57,448 nucleotides of DNA, taken from Salinimicrobium nanhaiense. GTDB taxonomy: Bacteria > Bacteroidota > Bacteroidia > Flavobacteriales > Flavobacteriaceae. The stretch is taken from the NCBI GenBank assembly GCA_012038135.1, contig JAAVJQ010000017.1, positions 1-57,448 of the forward strand. The letters are read 5' to 3'. The notes beneath the pieces are model-generated. The model was not told the origin of the DNA, searched no databases, and saw nothing but the letters and a program-made list of their open reading frames with translations. This document shows, in pieces, positions 1 through 8,205 of the stretch (its first letter is position 1; each line of letters begins with the position of its first letter). Made by a program: the position numbers and the translations under genes.

Positions 1-2
1 AC

Positions 3-113
3 AGGAGAACATCAAATAGCAGAGGCTTATTATTTATGCGGTTACTTGAGCAGGCTGTTATTGCAGAGCCTGTGACATATGATAAAATTATTAACGAAAA
101 TCACGGGTGTTGA
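3..113 (+). CDS. 3' end of an unidentified gene (partial)
   Basis: An open frame runs from the window edge to a TGA at 111-113 and encodes about 36 residues ending in YDKIINENHGC. It is in the same frame as cysD and ends directly before it, so it could be the upstream gene of the cysteine/sulfate operon. I do not recognise the fragment; it does not look like the C-terminus of CysC or CysQ as I know them. It may also be chance open sequence. Confidence 0.35.
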   Translation, partial: RRTSNSRGLLFMRLLEQAVIAEPVTYDKIINENHGC

Positions 114-1022
114 CTGGATACCCCATTTTATTTAAATTACCTGGATGAGTTGGAATCTGAGGCCATTTATATCCTAAGGGAAGTGTGGGCTCAATTCGAA
201 AATCCCGTGATCCTTTTTTCCGGGGGTAAGGATTCGATACTCGTTACCCATTTAGCTAAAAAAGCATTTTTTCCATCCAAAATTCCTTTTGCCCTTATGC
301 ACGTTGATACCGGCCATAATTTTCCGGAAACAATTAAATTCAGGGATGACCTTATAGAAGAATTAGGTGTGAAATTGATTGTAGGTTCGGTGCAGGAATC
401 TATTAATAATGGTCGCGTAGCAGAGGAAAAAGGAAAGAACGCCACCCGAAATGCATTACAAATTACCACTCTCCTGGATGCTATTGAAGAAAATAAAATA
501 GATTGTGCGATCGGGGGAGGTCGAAGGGATGAAGAGAAAGCGCGGGCTAAAGAAAGATTTTTTTCTCACAGGGATGATTTTGGTCAGTGGGATCCGAAGA
601 ACCAACGTCCGGAGTTGTGGAATCTCCTGAACGGAAAGCATTTCGAAGGAGAGCATTTCAGGGCCTTCCCAATTAGTAACTGGACAGAAATGGATGTGTG
701 GAATTACATTAAAAGAGAAAACATTAAAATTCCATCTTTGTATTTTGCCCATGAAAGGGAAGTGGTATTCAGAAGCAATTCCTGGATCCCCGTTTCCGAA
801 TATTTAAGGTTGGAAGAGGGAGAGAAGGTAGAGAAGAAAAAAATTCGTTTCAGAACTTTAGGCGACATTACCATTACCGGGGGTATTGAGTCTGATGCCG
901 ATACTTTAGAAAAGATTGTACAGGAGGTCTCTGCAATGCGTAAAACGGAAAGAGGGGATAGATCAGATGACAAGCGTTCAGAAACAGCTATGGAAGACAG
1001 AAAGAAACAGGGTTACTTCTAA
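114..1022 (+). CDS. cysD: sulfate adenylyltransferase subunit 2 (CysD)
   Basis: CysD is the ATP-pyrophosphatase-type subunit of ATP sulfurylase. It adenylates sulfate to APS in the cytoplasm, together with the GTPase CysN. The PP-loop SGGKDS, the HVDTGHNFPET segment and the C-terminal RKTERGDRSDDK region with terminal GYF are all present. The family normally begins with a few residues before YLNYLDELESEAIY. Here those residues are encoded (132-161) but no ATG precedes them: the frame is open back to a TGA at 111, and the first usable codon is CTG at 114. TTG at 150 would remove conserved residues. I therefore place the start at CTG 114, with the possibility that one base was inserted into an ancestral TGATG overlap. 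cysN follows after a GxxExxY insertion. Confidence 0.9.
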   Translation: MDTPFYLNYLDELESEAIYILREVWAQFENPVILFSGGKDSILVTHLAKKAFFPSKIPFALMHVDTGHNFPETIKFRDDLIEELGVKLIVGSVQESINNGRVAEEKGKNATRNALQITTLLDAIEENKIDCAIGGGRRDEEKARAKERFFSHRDDFGQWDPKNQRPELWNLLNGKHFEGEHFRAFPISNWTEMDVWNYIKRENIKIPSLYFAHEREVVFRSNSWIPVSEYLRLEEGEKVEKKKIRFRTLGDITITGGIESDADTLEKIVQEVSAMRKTERGDRSDDKRSETAMEDRKKQGYF

Positions 1023-1029
1023 TAAAAAA

Positions 1030-1079
1030 ATTACACGGATTTAAAGCGGATTGCGCGGATTACGGATTACGCGGATTGG
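1030..1079. repeat. left inverted repeat of the GxxExxY cassette
   Basis: This is a run of degenerate 'gcggatta/gcggattg' units between cysD and the GxxExxY gene. Its reverse complement matches the 'ccaatccgcgtaatccgc' units at 1462-1535 on the other side of the gene. Together they form an imperfect inverted repeat bracketing 1080-1481. Confidence 0.75.
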
Positions 1080-1481
1080 ATGGGAGACAATAAATTGATA
1101 TTCGAGGAAGAGACCTATAAGATTATCGGGGCTTGCATGAAAGTTCATAGAAATCTTGGATCAGGGTTTTTGGAATCGGTCTACCAGGAGGCGCTGGAAA
1201 AGGAATTTAAATCTCAAAAAATAGATTTTCAGAGACAATTAAAATTAAGACTGATGTATGAAGGCCAACCCATGAAGAAATATTTTGTTGCTGACTTTAT
1301 ATGTTATGATAAGATTCTTCTTGAAATCAAGGCAGCTTCCTTCCTGGTCAAGGACGCAGAAGCGCAGGTGATCAATTATTTAAAATCCACCGAATTGCCT
1401 TTAGGTTTACTGGTCAATTTCGGACAGAAAAGTTTAATTTGGAAACGTTTTATCAACACAACCAATCCGCGCAATCCGTAA
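1080..1481 (+). CDS. GxxExxY protein (PD-(D/E)XK nuclease-like)
   Basis: This 133-residue protein matches the GxxExxY family (Pfam PD-(D/E)XK_3), of unknown function. The name motif is seen as GSGFLESVYQEAL near residues 28-40. A nuclease-like core follows: YFVADFICYDKILLEIKAA, with an Asp and a Glu-x-Lys. The C-terminal VINYLKSTELPLGLLVNFG is also typical. It splits cysD from cysN, which are normally adjacent. The C-terminal residues NTTNPRNP are encoded by the start of the right-hand repeat, so the gene end has been shaped by repeat sequence. Nuclease activity is inferred only from fold membership. Confidence 0.88.
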   Translation: MGDNKLIFEEETYKIIGACMKVHRNLGSGFLESVYQEALEKEFKSQKIDFQRQLKLRLMYEGQPMKKYFVADFICYDKILLEIKAASFLVKDAEAQVINYLKSTELPLGLLVNFGQKSLIWKRFINTTNPRNP

Positions 1482-1535
1482 TAATCCGTGAAATCGAACG
1501 AAAACCAATCCGCGTAATCCGCTTCAAACCGTGGA
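1462..1535. repeat. right inverted repeat of the GxxExxY cassette
   Basis: It contains degenerate 'aatccgcg', 'aatccgtg' and 'aatccgct' units that are the reverse complement of 1030-1079. The first units overlap the last codons of the GxxExxY gene. Related units occur at 19807-19850 and near 33808-33830. Confidence 0.75.
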
Positions 1536-1564
1536 ATCCTGTTTAATAAATAGTAAAATGAACA

Positions 1565-2821
1565 ATGGAAATAAATAATAACCAACTTTTAAGATTCACT
1601 ACCGCAGGCTCCGTAGATGACGGCAAGTCCACCCTCATCGGTCGTCTTTTATACGATTCTAAATCCATTTTTGAGGACCAGCTGGAATCTGTAAGTGCTA
1701 CAAGTGCAAAAAAAGGCCATGATGGAATCGATTTAGCCCTGTTTACTGATGGTTTAAAAGATGAAAGAGATCAGGGGATAACCATTGATGTAGCTTATCG
1801 TTACTTCACCACTCCCAAACGTAAATTCATTATTGCAGATACCCCCGGGCATATCCAGTATACACGTAATATGGTTACGGGAGCTTCCACGGCTAATGCG
1901 GCCGTAATCCTTATCGATGCACGTCACGGGGTGATTGAGCAAACCAAAAGGCATTCTTTCATTGCTTCCTTATTAAATATACCTCACCTTGTCGTGTGCG
2001 TCAATAAAATGGACCTGGTTGATTTCTCTGAAGAAGTATATAATAATATAATAGCACAGTTTGAAGAGTTTTCTTCCAAACTGTTGATGAAGGATGTACG
2101 GTTCATTCCTATTAGCGCCTTAAAAGGAGATAATGTGGTAAACAGATCAGAGAACATGACCTGGTACCAAAATGGTACGCTTTTAAGTACCCTTGAAAAT
2201 TTACATATTAGCAGTGATATCAATAAGATCGACGCGCGTTTTCCTGTACAAACAGTAATAAGACCGCAAAATGAAAAATACAGAGATTACAGGGGGTATG
2301 CGGGAAGGATCGCCAGTGGGATCTATAGAGTAGGAGATGAAGTAGCAGTACTACCATCAGGATTCTCTTCTAAAATAAGATCGATAAATGCCGGAAAGCA
2401 GGAAGTTGAAGAAGCCTATGCACCAATGTCGGTTGCAATAACTCTTGAGGATGACATCGATGTAAGCAGGGGAGATATGATCGTGAAAAAAAATAATCAG
2501 CCTGAGCAGGAACAGGAATTCGATGTGATGCTTTGCTGGTTGAATAATGAGGCCATGAAACCTCGCGCAAAATATACGGTAATGCATACTTCCAATGAAG
2601 AACGGGCCATGATCAGGGAGGTGGTGTATAAGATGGATATAGACACCTTTGAAAGAGATAATGAAGGTAAGGACCTTAGCATGAATGATATTGCCCGGGT
2701 AAAAATAAGAACTACCCGTAGTTTAATGCTGGATTCTTATAGGGATAACCGTAATACAGGAAGTTTAATTCTAATCGATGAAAGCACTAATGAAACTGTT
2801 GCCGCGGGGATGGTTGTTTAG
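1565..2821 (+). CDS. cysN: sulfate adenylyltransferase subunit 1 (CysN)
   Basis: CysN is the GTPase subunit of ATP sulfurylase; GTP hydrolysis drives APS formation by CysD. The EF-Tu-like G domain shows the P-loop GSVDDGKST (about residues 15-23), G3 DTPGHIQY (about 92-99) and G4 NKMD (about 147-150). Beta-barrel domains II and III follow. At 418 residues this is the short CysN form without a fused CysC kinase domain, so the APS kinase or reductase must be encoded elsewhere. The start ATG lies 29 bases after the right GxxExxY repeat. The stop lies 24 bases before rfbB, so the polysaccharide genes may be co-transcribed. Confidence 0.95.
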   Translation: MEINNNQLLRFTTAGSVDDGKSTLIGRLLYDSKSIFEDQLESVSATSAKKGHDGIDLALFTDGLKDERDQGITIDVAYRYFTTPKRKFIIADTPGHIQYTRNMVTGASTANAAVILIDARHGVIEQTKRHSFIASLLNIPHLVVCVNKMDLVDFSEEVYNNIIAQFEEFSSKLLMKDVRFIPISALKGDNVVNRSENMTWYQNGTLLSTLENLHISSDINKIDARFPVQTVIRPQNEKYRDYRGYAGRIASGIYRVGDEVAVLPSGFSSKIRSINAGKQEVEEAYAPMSVAITLEDDIDVSRGDMIVKKNNQPEQEQEFDVMLCWLNNEAMKPRAKYTVMHTSNEERAMIREVVYKMDIDTFERDNEGKDLSMNDIARVKIRTTRSLMLDSYRDNRNTGSLILIDESTNETVAAGMVV

Positions 2822-2845
2822 GATGTGTGCTCAAATAAAGGATTT

Positions 2846-3901
2846 ATGATAAAAAGAAATATTTTGATTACCGGCGGTGCCGGATTTATTGGTTCTCATG
2901 TCGTTCGCCTTTTTGTTAATAAATATAAAAACTATAATATTTATAATTTGGATGATCTCACATACTCCGGTAACCTTGAAAACCTTCTAGATGTAGAGAG
3001 TTCTCAGAATTATAAATTTCTGAAAGGCAGCATTAATGATGCTAATGTTATAAATAACTTCTTTGAAGAGTATGAATTTGATGCTGTTATTCATTTAGCG
3101 GCTGAGTCTCATGTTGATAGGTCTATAGCAAATCCTTTTGCTTTTGTTGAAACAAATGTTCTAGGTACAGTGAATTTATTAAATGCTGCAAAGAAGTACT
3201 GGGGGAGAAATTGTGTGAATAAGTTGTTTTACCATATCAGTACAGATGAAGTCTATGGCACATTAGGGGAAACTGGATTTTTTACGGAACAAACCCCTTA
3301 CGATCCTAATTCTCCTTATTCTGCTTCAAAAGCGAGTTCAGATCATTTTGTCAGAGCTTATGGTGAAACCTATAATTTACCTTATATCATATCAAACTGT
3401 TCAAATAATTATGGACCTAATCAATTTCCTGAAAAGCTTATTCCGCTTTTTATTCATAATGTAATTGCAAATAAGCCTTTACCCGTTTATGGCGATGGTA
3501 AATATACCAGGGACTGGTTGTATGTAGTTGATCATGCTTACGCCATAGATTTAGTTTTTCATAAGGGGAAACTGCAAGAAACATACAATATTGGAGGTTT
3601 TAATGAATGGCAAAATATTGATTTGGTTCAATTACTTTGTCAAATTATGGATAAAAAACTTGATCGAAAAGAAGATGAATCGGCTAAATTAATTTCCTTT
3701 GTTAAGGATAGACCCGGCCATGACAAACGTTATGCTATAGATGCAAGCAAAATTAAGGAAGAACTTGAATGGGAACCTTCAGTAACATTTGAAGAAGGGC
3801 TTGAAAGAACAGTGGATTGGTACTTAAATAATGAAATTTGGTTGAAAAACGTAACTTCAGGTAAGTATCAGGAATATTATAAAAACCAATATCAGTCTTA
3901 A
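2846..3901 (+). CDS. rfbB: dTDP-glucose 4,6-dehydratase (RmlB)
   Basis: It converts dTDP-glucose to dTDP-4-keto-6-deoxyglucose, the branch point for both amino-deoxysugar routes in this cluster. It is an extended SDR of about 351 residues. The N-terminal NAD motif is GGAGFIGSH, the catalytic STDEVYG lies near residue 132, and PYSASKASS carries the Tyr/Lys pair near 158-162. The frame is open to a GTG at 2825, but the ATG at 2846 gives the normal N-terminus MIKRNILITGGAGFIG. rfbA starts 3 bases after the stop, so the two are certainly an operon pair. No rmlC or rmlD follows, which argues against L-rhamnose as the product. Confidence 0.95.
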   Translation: MIKRNILITGGAGFIGSHVVRLFVNKYKNYNIYNLDDLTYSGNLENLLDVESSQNYKFLKGSINDANVINNFFEEYEFDAVIHLAAESHVDRSIANPFAFVETNVLGTVNLLNAAKKYWGRNCVNKLFYHISTDEVYGTLGETGFFTEQTPYDPNSPYSASKASSDHFVRAYGETYNLPYIISNCSNNYGPNQFPEKLIPLFIHNVIANKPLPVYGDGKYTRDWLYVVDHAYAIDLVFHKGKLQETYNIGGFNEWQNIDLVQLLCQIMDKKLDRKEDESAKLISFVKDRPGHDKRYAIDASKIKEELEWEPSVTFEEGLERTVDWYLNNEIWLKNVTSGKYQEYYKNQYQS

Positions 3902-3904
3902 TAT

Positions 3905-4771
3905 ATGAAAGGAATAATTCTAGCTGGGGGCTCAGGAACCCGTCTATATCCTATCACAATTTCAGTGAGTAAACAATTACTGCCTGTCTATGATAAGCCA
4001 ATGATTTATTACCCTTTGTCGGTACTTATGTTGGCCGGAATCAAAGACATTCTTTTTATTACCACTCCTCACGATCAGGAATCGTTTAAAAAGCTTCTTG
4101 GCGATGGTTCTCACGTAGGATGTAATTTTGAATATGAAATTCAAGAGGAACCAAATGGACTGGCAGAAGCCTTTATTATAGGAGAAAAATTCATTGGAAA
4201 GGAAAAGGTTGCTTTAGTTTTGGGAGATAATATCTTTTATGGTAATGGTTTTGGATCTCTTTTAAGAAGTAAAGTCGATGTTAACGGAGCGGCAATTTTT
4301 GCCTATCCGGTAAAGGATCCGGAGAGATATGGTGTTATTGAATTTGATTCAAATCAAAAGGCGATCAGTATTGAAGAGAAGCCGGAAGAGCCCAAATCAA
4401 AATATGCCATTCCCGGTTTATATTTTTATGACAACAAAGTAATCGAATTTGCTAAAAAGGTTGAACCTTCAGCAAGGGGTGAAAAGGAAATTTCCACCAT
4501 AAATCAGATGTACCTTAAAGCCGGAGAGTTGGAAGTAGGAGTGATGACAAGAGGGATGAGTTGGTTTGATACCGGAACTGTAGAGTCCCTTGACGACGCG
4601 ACTGAGTTTATAAGAGTTATCCAAAATAGGCAAAGTGCCATGATTGGATGTATTGAAGAGATTGCCCTGGAAAGAAATTTCATTGAGAAAGAGTCTCTTT
4701 ATGAAACATTGAAAAGGTATGGGAAATCCAAGTATGGTGCTTATGTGTCCGAGATTCTCGAAAGATACTAA
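3905..4771 (+). CDS. rfbA: glucose-1-phosphate thymidylyltransferase (RmlA)
   Basis: It joins glucose-1-phosphate and dTTP to give dTDP-glucose, the first step of the dTDP-sugar route. It has 288 residues, the usual RmlA length. The signature GGSGTRLYPIT is at residues 8-18 and is followed by SKQLLPVYDKPMIYYPLS. Other conserved pieces are LGDNIFYG (metal-binding Asp) and EEKPEEPKSKYAIPGLYFYD. It follows rfbB directly and precedes the aminotransferase genes that use its downstream product. Confidence 0.96.
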   Translation: MKGIILAGGSGTRLYPITISVSKQLLPVYDKPMIYYPLSVLMLAGIKDILFITTPHDQESFKKLLGDGSHVGCNFEYEIQEEPNGLAEAFIIGEKFIGKEKVALVLGDNIFYGNGFGSLLRSKVDVNGAAIFAYPVKDPERYGVIEFDSNQKAISIEEKPEEPKSKYAIPGLYFYDNKVIEFAKKVEPSARGEKEISTINQMYLKAGELEVGVMTRGMSWFDTGTVESLDDATEFIRVIQNRQSAMIGCIEEIALERNFIEKESLYETLKRYGKSKYGAYVSEILERY

Positions 4772-4820
4772 AATTTCTGCGGTGAAATTAAAAATGAATA
4801 TAACAACTGGTAGATCCTAA

Positions 4821-5888
4821 ATGATACCCGTAACAAAAACTTACTTTCCAGATATTGCAGAATATCAAAAAAATATAGAGAGAATTTGGGAGAACCAATG
4901 GCTTACTAATCGTGGTGAATTGACTTTAGAATTGGAGGAGATGCTAAGAAATTATCTGGGTGTCAAAAATATAATTATTACTACCAATGGCACTTTACCA
5001 TTACAGATTGCCTTGAGAAATGTGGCAACGGAAGGTGAAGTCATTACTACACCTTTCAGTTATGTAGCTACAACAGCTGCCATCGTGTGGGAAAAATTTA
5101 CACCTGTATTTGTAGATGTCCATCCCGATTATCTCACGATTGATGAGTCCAAAATAGAGGAAGCTATAACTTCTAAGACTACTGCTATATTAGCCACACA
5201 CGTTTTTGGTAATCCTTGTGAGGTGGAAGAAATTTCCCGTATAGCAAAGAAGTATAGATTAAAAGTTATATATGATGCTGCTCATTGCTTTGGAGTTAAC
5301 TTCAATAATGAATCAATTTTTAATTTTGGCGATATAAGTACTTGCAGTTTTCATGCTACCAAAATTTTTCATACAGGAGAAGGAGGTGCCATATTCTGCA
5401 GCGATCAGGAACTTCATGATAAATTATATTACACCCACAATTTTGGACACAACGGACCTCTGGATTTTCACGGATTAGGAATAAACGCCAAAATAAGTGA
5501 GTTGCAGGCAGCTATGGGATTGTGTGTGTTGCCTCAAATGAATGAAATTCTAAAGGAGAGAAGAAAAGTCACGGAAGTATATGATCAGGCATTAAATTTT
5601 AAAAATTTTCGAAAAATAAAAATTAGAAGGAATACCGAATGGAATTACAGTTACTATCCCATTATATTTGAAGAAGAAAAAGAGCTGCTTGATAAACAGA
5701 GTAAATTGAATAAACAAGGAATTTATCCCAGGCGCTATTTTTATCCTTCTTTAAACACTCTGAATTATGTGAAGCCTATAAAAATGCCTGTTTCGGAAAC
5801 CATTTCCTCTAGGATTTTATGTCTCCCGCTGTACGTTGGTTTAAAAGATGAGGATTTAAGTATAATAACTGAAATTCTCAATTCCTGA
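4821..5888 (+). CDS. sugar-nucleotide aminotransferase, DegT/DnrJ/EryC1 family
   Basis: This PLP-dependent aminotransferase (355 residues) is expected to aminate a keto-sugar nucleotide. The internal-aldimine Lys is in SFHATKIFHTGEGG (about residue 181), and the ring-N Asp is in YDAAHCFG. RmlAB lie immediately upstream and an acetyltransferase lies 1 base downstream. The likely reaction is therefore C4 amination of dTDP-4-keto-6-deoxyglucose, as in VioA- or FcfA-type enzymes, giving Qui4N or Fuc4N. The stereochemistry cannot be read from sequence. The opening MIPVTKTYFPD is typical of this subfamily. The start ATG is preceded by a 49-base spacer. Confidence 0.88.
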   Translation: MIPVTKTYFPDIAEYQKNIERIWENQWLTNRGELTLELEEMLRNYLGVKNIIITTNGTLPLQIALRNVATEGEVITTPFSYVATTAAIVWEKFTPVFVDVHPDYLTIDESKIEEAITSKTTAILATHVFGNPCEVEEISRIAKKYRLKVIYDAAHCFGVNFNNESIFNFGDISTCSFHATKIFHTGEGGAIFCSDQELHDKLYYTHNFGHNGPLDFHGLGINAKISELQAAMGLCVLPQMNEILKERRKVTEVYDQALNFKNFRKIKIRRNTEWNYSYYPIIFEEEKELLDKQSKLNKQGIYPRRYFYPSLNTLNYVKPIKMPVSETISSRILCLPLYVGLKDEDLSIITEILNS

Positions 5889-5889
5889 C

Positions 5890-6510
5890 ATGGTATTAGT
5901 AGGTGCCAGCGGCCATGCACGCGAGATTTTAGACGTAGTTCAAAGAAATAGGGATTACAGAGGGAAGTTAAGTTTTTTTGACAATGTTTCGCCAGGTATT
6001 CCTGATGAATTTCTAGGCTATCCGATCATTAAGAAATTGAAAGAGGTGGAAAAATATTTTCTTTTAGATAAGGATTTTATTCTAGCCTTAGGGGGTACAG
6101 CAAGAAGATTTGAGATTGCCAGGACCCTTAGAGGAATTGGCGGCAATCTTGTTTCTCTCATAGCTGATAGTTCCGAAATTTCACGATTTTCTGAATTAGG
6201 AAGGGGTTTAAATATTATGCCCTTTTCCTCAATTCTTGGGAATGCCATTCTTAAGGATGGGGTCTTGCTAAATTCATATGCAAGTATTCACCATGATTCA
6301 GAAGTTGGAATGTTTTCAGAAATTTCGCCTGGTGCAAGAATTCTGGGAAATTGCAAAATTGGAAATTTCTGTTCCATAGGAAGCAATGCGGTTATATTGC
6401 CCGGAGTTGAAATATGTGAACATGTTATCATTGGGGCAGGAGCTGTCGTAACCAAGGATATTAAAAGTGAGGGAACCTATGTAGGAACCCCTGCAAAAAA
6501 AGTTTTTTAA
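5890..6510 (+). CDS. sugar acetyltransferase, NeuD/PglD-type left-handed beta-helix
   Basis: This 206-residue acyltransferase has an N-terminal Rossmann-like nucleotide-sugar domain (VLVGASGHAREILDVV). Hexapeptide-repeat coils follow from about residue 100 (ILGNAILKDG, IGNFCSIGSNAVILPG) and end in GTPAKKVF. It starts 1 base after the aminotransferase stop, so it probably N-acetylates the 4-amino-sugar made by that enzyme (VioB- or PglD-like role). Its stop overlaps the next start (TAATG). The acceptor is inferred from context. Confidence 0.85.
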   Translation: MVLVGASGHAREILDVVQRNRDYRGKLSFFDNVSPGIPDEFLGYPIIKKLKEVEKYFLLDKDFILALGGTARRFEIARTLRGIGGNLVSLIADSSEISRFSELGRGLNIMPFSSILGNAILKDGVLLNSYASIHHDSEVGMFSEISPGARILGNCKIGNFCSIGSNAVILPGVEICEHVIIGAGAVVTKDIKSEGTYVGTPAKKVF

Positions 6511-7385
6511 TGCAACAAATAAAAAATCCTCTTGTAAGTGTATGCATGATCACTTATAAACATCAGGACTACATTCGTGAAGCAATCGATGGAGTTCTTT
6601 CTCAGGAAGTTGATTTTAGTTTTGAATTAATAATTTGCAACGACAATTCTCCAGATCAAACTGAAGATGTAATTAAATCAATTATAAAAAATAATGATAA
6701 GGGAGGTTTAATAAGATATATTAAGCATAACAAAAATATTGGAGCAATTCCCAATTTTCACTATTCATTTAAACAGGCCAAAGGAAAGTACATTGCAATT
6801 TGTGAAGGAGATGACTTTTGGATTGATCCTAAAAAACTACAAAAACAAATTGATTTTCTGGAATCCAATGTTGAATATTCAGCTTCCTTTCATGAAGTAG
6901 ATATGCTTTTTGACTCAAAAGCAGTTTCTTTCTCTAGTTATCAAAGTAATATTATTGAAAATCCTGTTTTGTTCCAGGATGTTGTTGGAAAAGACTGGTT
7001 AATTCCAACCTGTTCCTTTGTTTTTAGGAAAGACAAAATGATCTTACCGGAATTTTACGATCAGTTAAATTATGGAGACTATCCTCTTTTTTGCTGCATC
7101 TTAATTAATTCCAGGGCCCACTATTTTGATGAAGTTATGGCTATTTATCGTCGAAACAATACAGGAAGCTTAACAAATACCATTCGTACCTTTGGGTTTC
7201 TTAATGTCAGTGCAGATTATATCCAACTTTTGAACTGGCTATATAAATATGCTGATCCCGAGGATGGATTAGCAATTGAGCAAAGAATAAATCAGGAAGT
7301 AGAAAATATTAGGAGGCAAATTGTTATTTATAAGAACTCGAAATTAATAAAAGTGTATAATAGGCTTCGGAAGTTTATATCCTAA
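6510..7385 (+). CDS. glycosyltransferase family 2
   Basis: This is a GT-A fold enzyme of 291 residues. It starts with PLVSVCMITYKHQDYIREAI and has NDNSPDQTEDV and the DxD-like GDDFWIDP near residue 102. The C-terminal part has no membrane helices. It overlaps the preceding acetyltransferase by one base and belongs to the same operon. It presumably adds one sugar of the lipid-linked repeat unit at the cytoplasmic face. Donor and linkage cannot be assigned. Confidence 0.88.
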   Translation: MQQIKNPLVSVCMITYKHQDYIREAIDGVLSQEVDFSFELIICNDNSPDQTEDVIKSIIKNNDKGGLIRYIKHNKNIGAIPNFHYSFKQAKGKYIAICEGDDFWIDPKKLQKQIDFLESNVEYSASFHEVDMLFDSKAVSFSSYQSNIIENPVLFQDVVGKDWLIPTCSFVFRKDKMILPEFYDQLNYGDYPLFCCILINSRAHYFDEVMAIYRRNNTGSLTNTIRTFGFLNVSADYIQLLNWLYKYADPEDGLAIEQRINQEVENIRRQIVIYKNSKLIKVYNRLRKFIS

Positions 7386-7394
7386 CAATAAATT

Positions 7395-7799
7395 ATGAAG
7401 GAGGTACGTATTATTGATTTACCAAAATACGAGGATTTAAGGGGAAACCTTTCTTTTCTCGAGGAAAAGAACCATTTACCTTTTAAAATTGAAAGAACCT
7501 ATTGGATATACGATGTGCCGGGAGGGATGAAAAGAGGAGGGCACGCTTTCAAGGAACAAAAAGAGTTTATTATAGCTCTTTCCGGAAGTTTTGATGTGTT
7601 GGTGAGTGATGGCAATACCAAAAAAACCTTTTCTTTAAATAGATCCTATTATGGCTTATACATACCTAATGGTTATTGGAGACAAATGGAAAATTTTTCA
7701 ACCAATTCAGTTGCTGTCATACTTAGTTCTACTTTTTTCTCTAAGGATGATTATATTAGAGATTATGAGGAATATTTAGCCTATAAAAAACATGAATAG
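7395..7799 (+). CDS. WxcM/FdtA-like cupin, first of a tandem pair (atypical active site)
   Basis: This 134-residue single-domain cupin resembles dTDP-4-keto-6-deoxyglucose 3,4-ketoisomerases (FdtA/QdtA). Shared features are the YDVPGGMKRGGHA loop, SGSFDVLVSDG and PNGYWRQMENFS. The family's HAH motif, whose histidines are implicated in catalysis, reads HAF here (RGGHAFKEQ). The neighbouring paralogue keeps HAH. This copy may therefore be inactive, structural, or altered in specificity. It overlaps the second cupin by 8 bases. Fold assignment is firm; activity is uncertain. Confidence 0.82.
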   Translation: MKEVRIIDLPKYEDLRGNLSFLEEKNHLPFKIERTYWIYDVPGGMKRGGHAFKEQKEFIIALSGSFDVLVSDGNTKKTFSLNRSYYGLYIPNGYWRQMENFSTNSVAVILSSTFFSKDDYIRDYEEYLAYKKHE

Positions 7800-8205
7800 A
7801 AGTTCTGTATACGATTGCCATGTGCTTCATTTAGATAAAGTCAAGGAAAGAGCCGGTAACATTACAATAGTTGAGGGTAATAAAAATGTTCCGTTTGAAA
7901 TAAAAAGAATGTATTATCTCTATGATATTCCCGGCGGAGAAAGTAGAGGAGGTCATGCTCATAAGGATTTGTATCAGTTAGTTGTTGCGGTTGGGGGAAG
8001 TTTTGACATTTTGTTGGATGATGGATCTAATAAAAAGATCGTAAAGTTAAATCGCCCGGATTACGGCCTGCTGGTCGTTCCAGGGATTTGGAGAGAACTG
8101 TTCGAATTCTCATCAGGTGCAGTCTGTATGGTTTTGGCTTCTCTAAGATATGATGAAAATGATTACTTACGAGATTATAAACAGTTTATAGAGTATAAAA
8201 AATGA
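7792..8205 (+). CDS. dTDP-4-keto-6-deoxyglucose 3,4-ketoisomerase (FdtA/QdtA-like cupin)
   Basis: This 137-residue cupin has the complete family signature YDIPGGESRGGHAHKDLYQ, GGSFDILLDDG and VPGIWRELFEFSSG. It is predicted to shift the keto group of dTDP-4-keto-6-deoxyglucose from C4 to C3, producing the substrate for a C3 aminotransferase. The acetyltransferase (8202) and aminotransferase (8752) that complete a dTDP-Fuc3NAc or dTDP-Qui3NAc route follow with 4- and 8-base overlaps. Choosing between FdtA and QdtA would need knowledge of the C4 configuration. Confidence 0.9.
   Translation: MNRSSVYDCHVLHLDKVKERAGNITIVEGNKNVPFEIKRMYYLYDIPGGESRGGHAHKDLYQLVVAVGGSFDILLDDGSNKKIVKLNRPDYGLLVVPGIWRELFEFSSGAVCMVLASLRYDENDYLRDYKQFIEYKK

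Noticed and set aside
1..113. Assignment of the upstream fragment to cysC or cysQ
   Set aside because: Context suggests it, but the residues do not match the C-termini of those families as I know them, so it is left unidentified.
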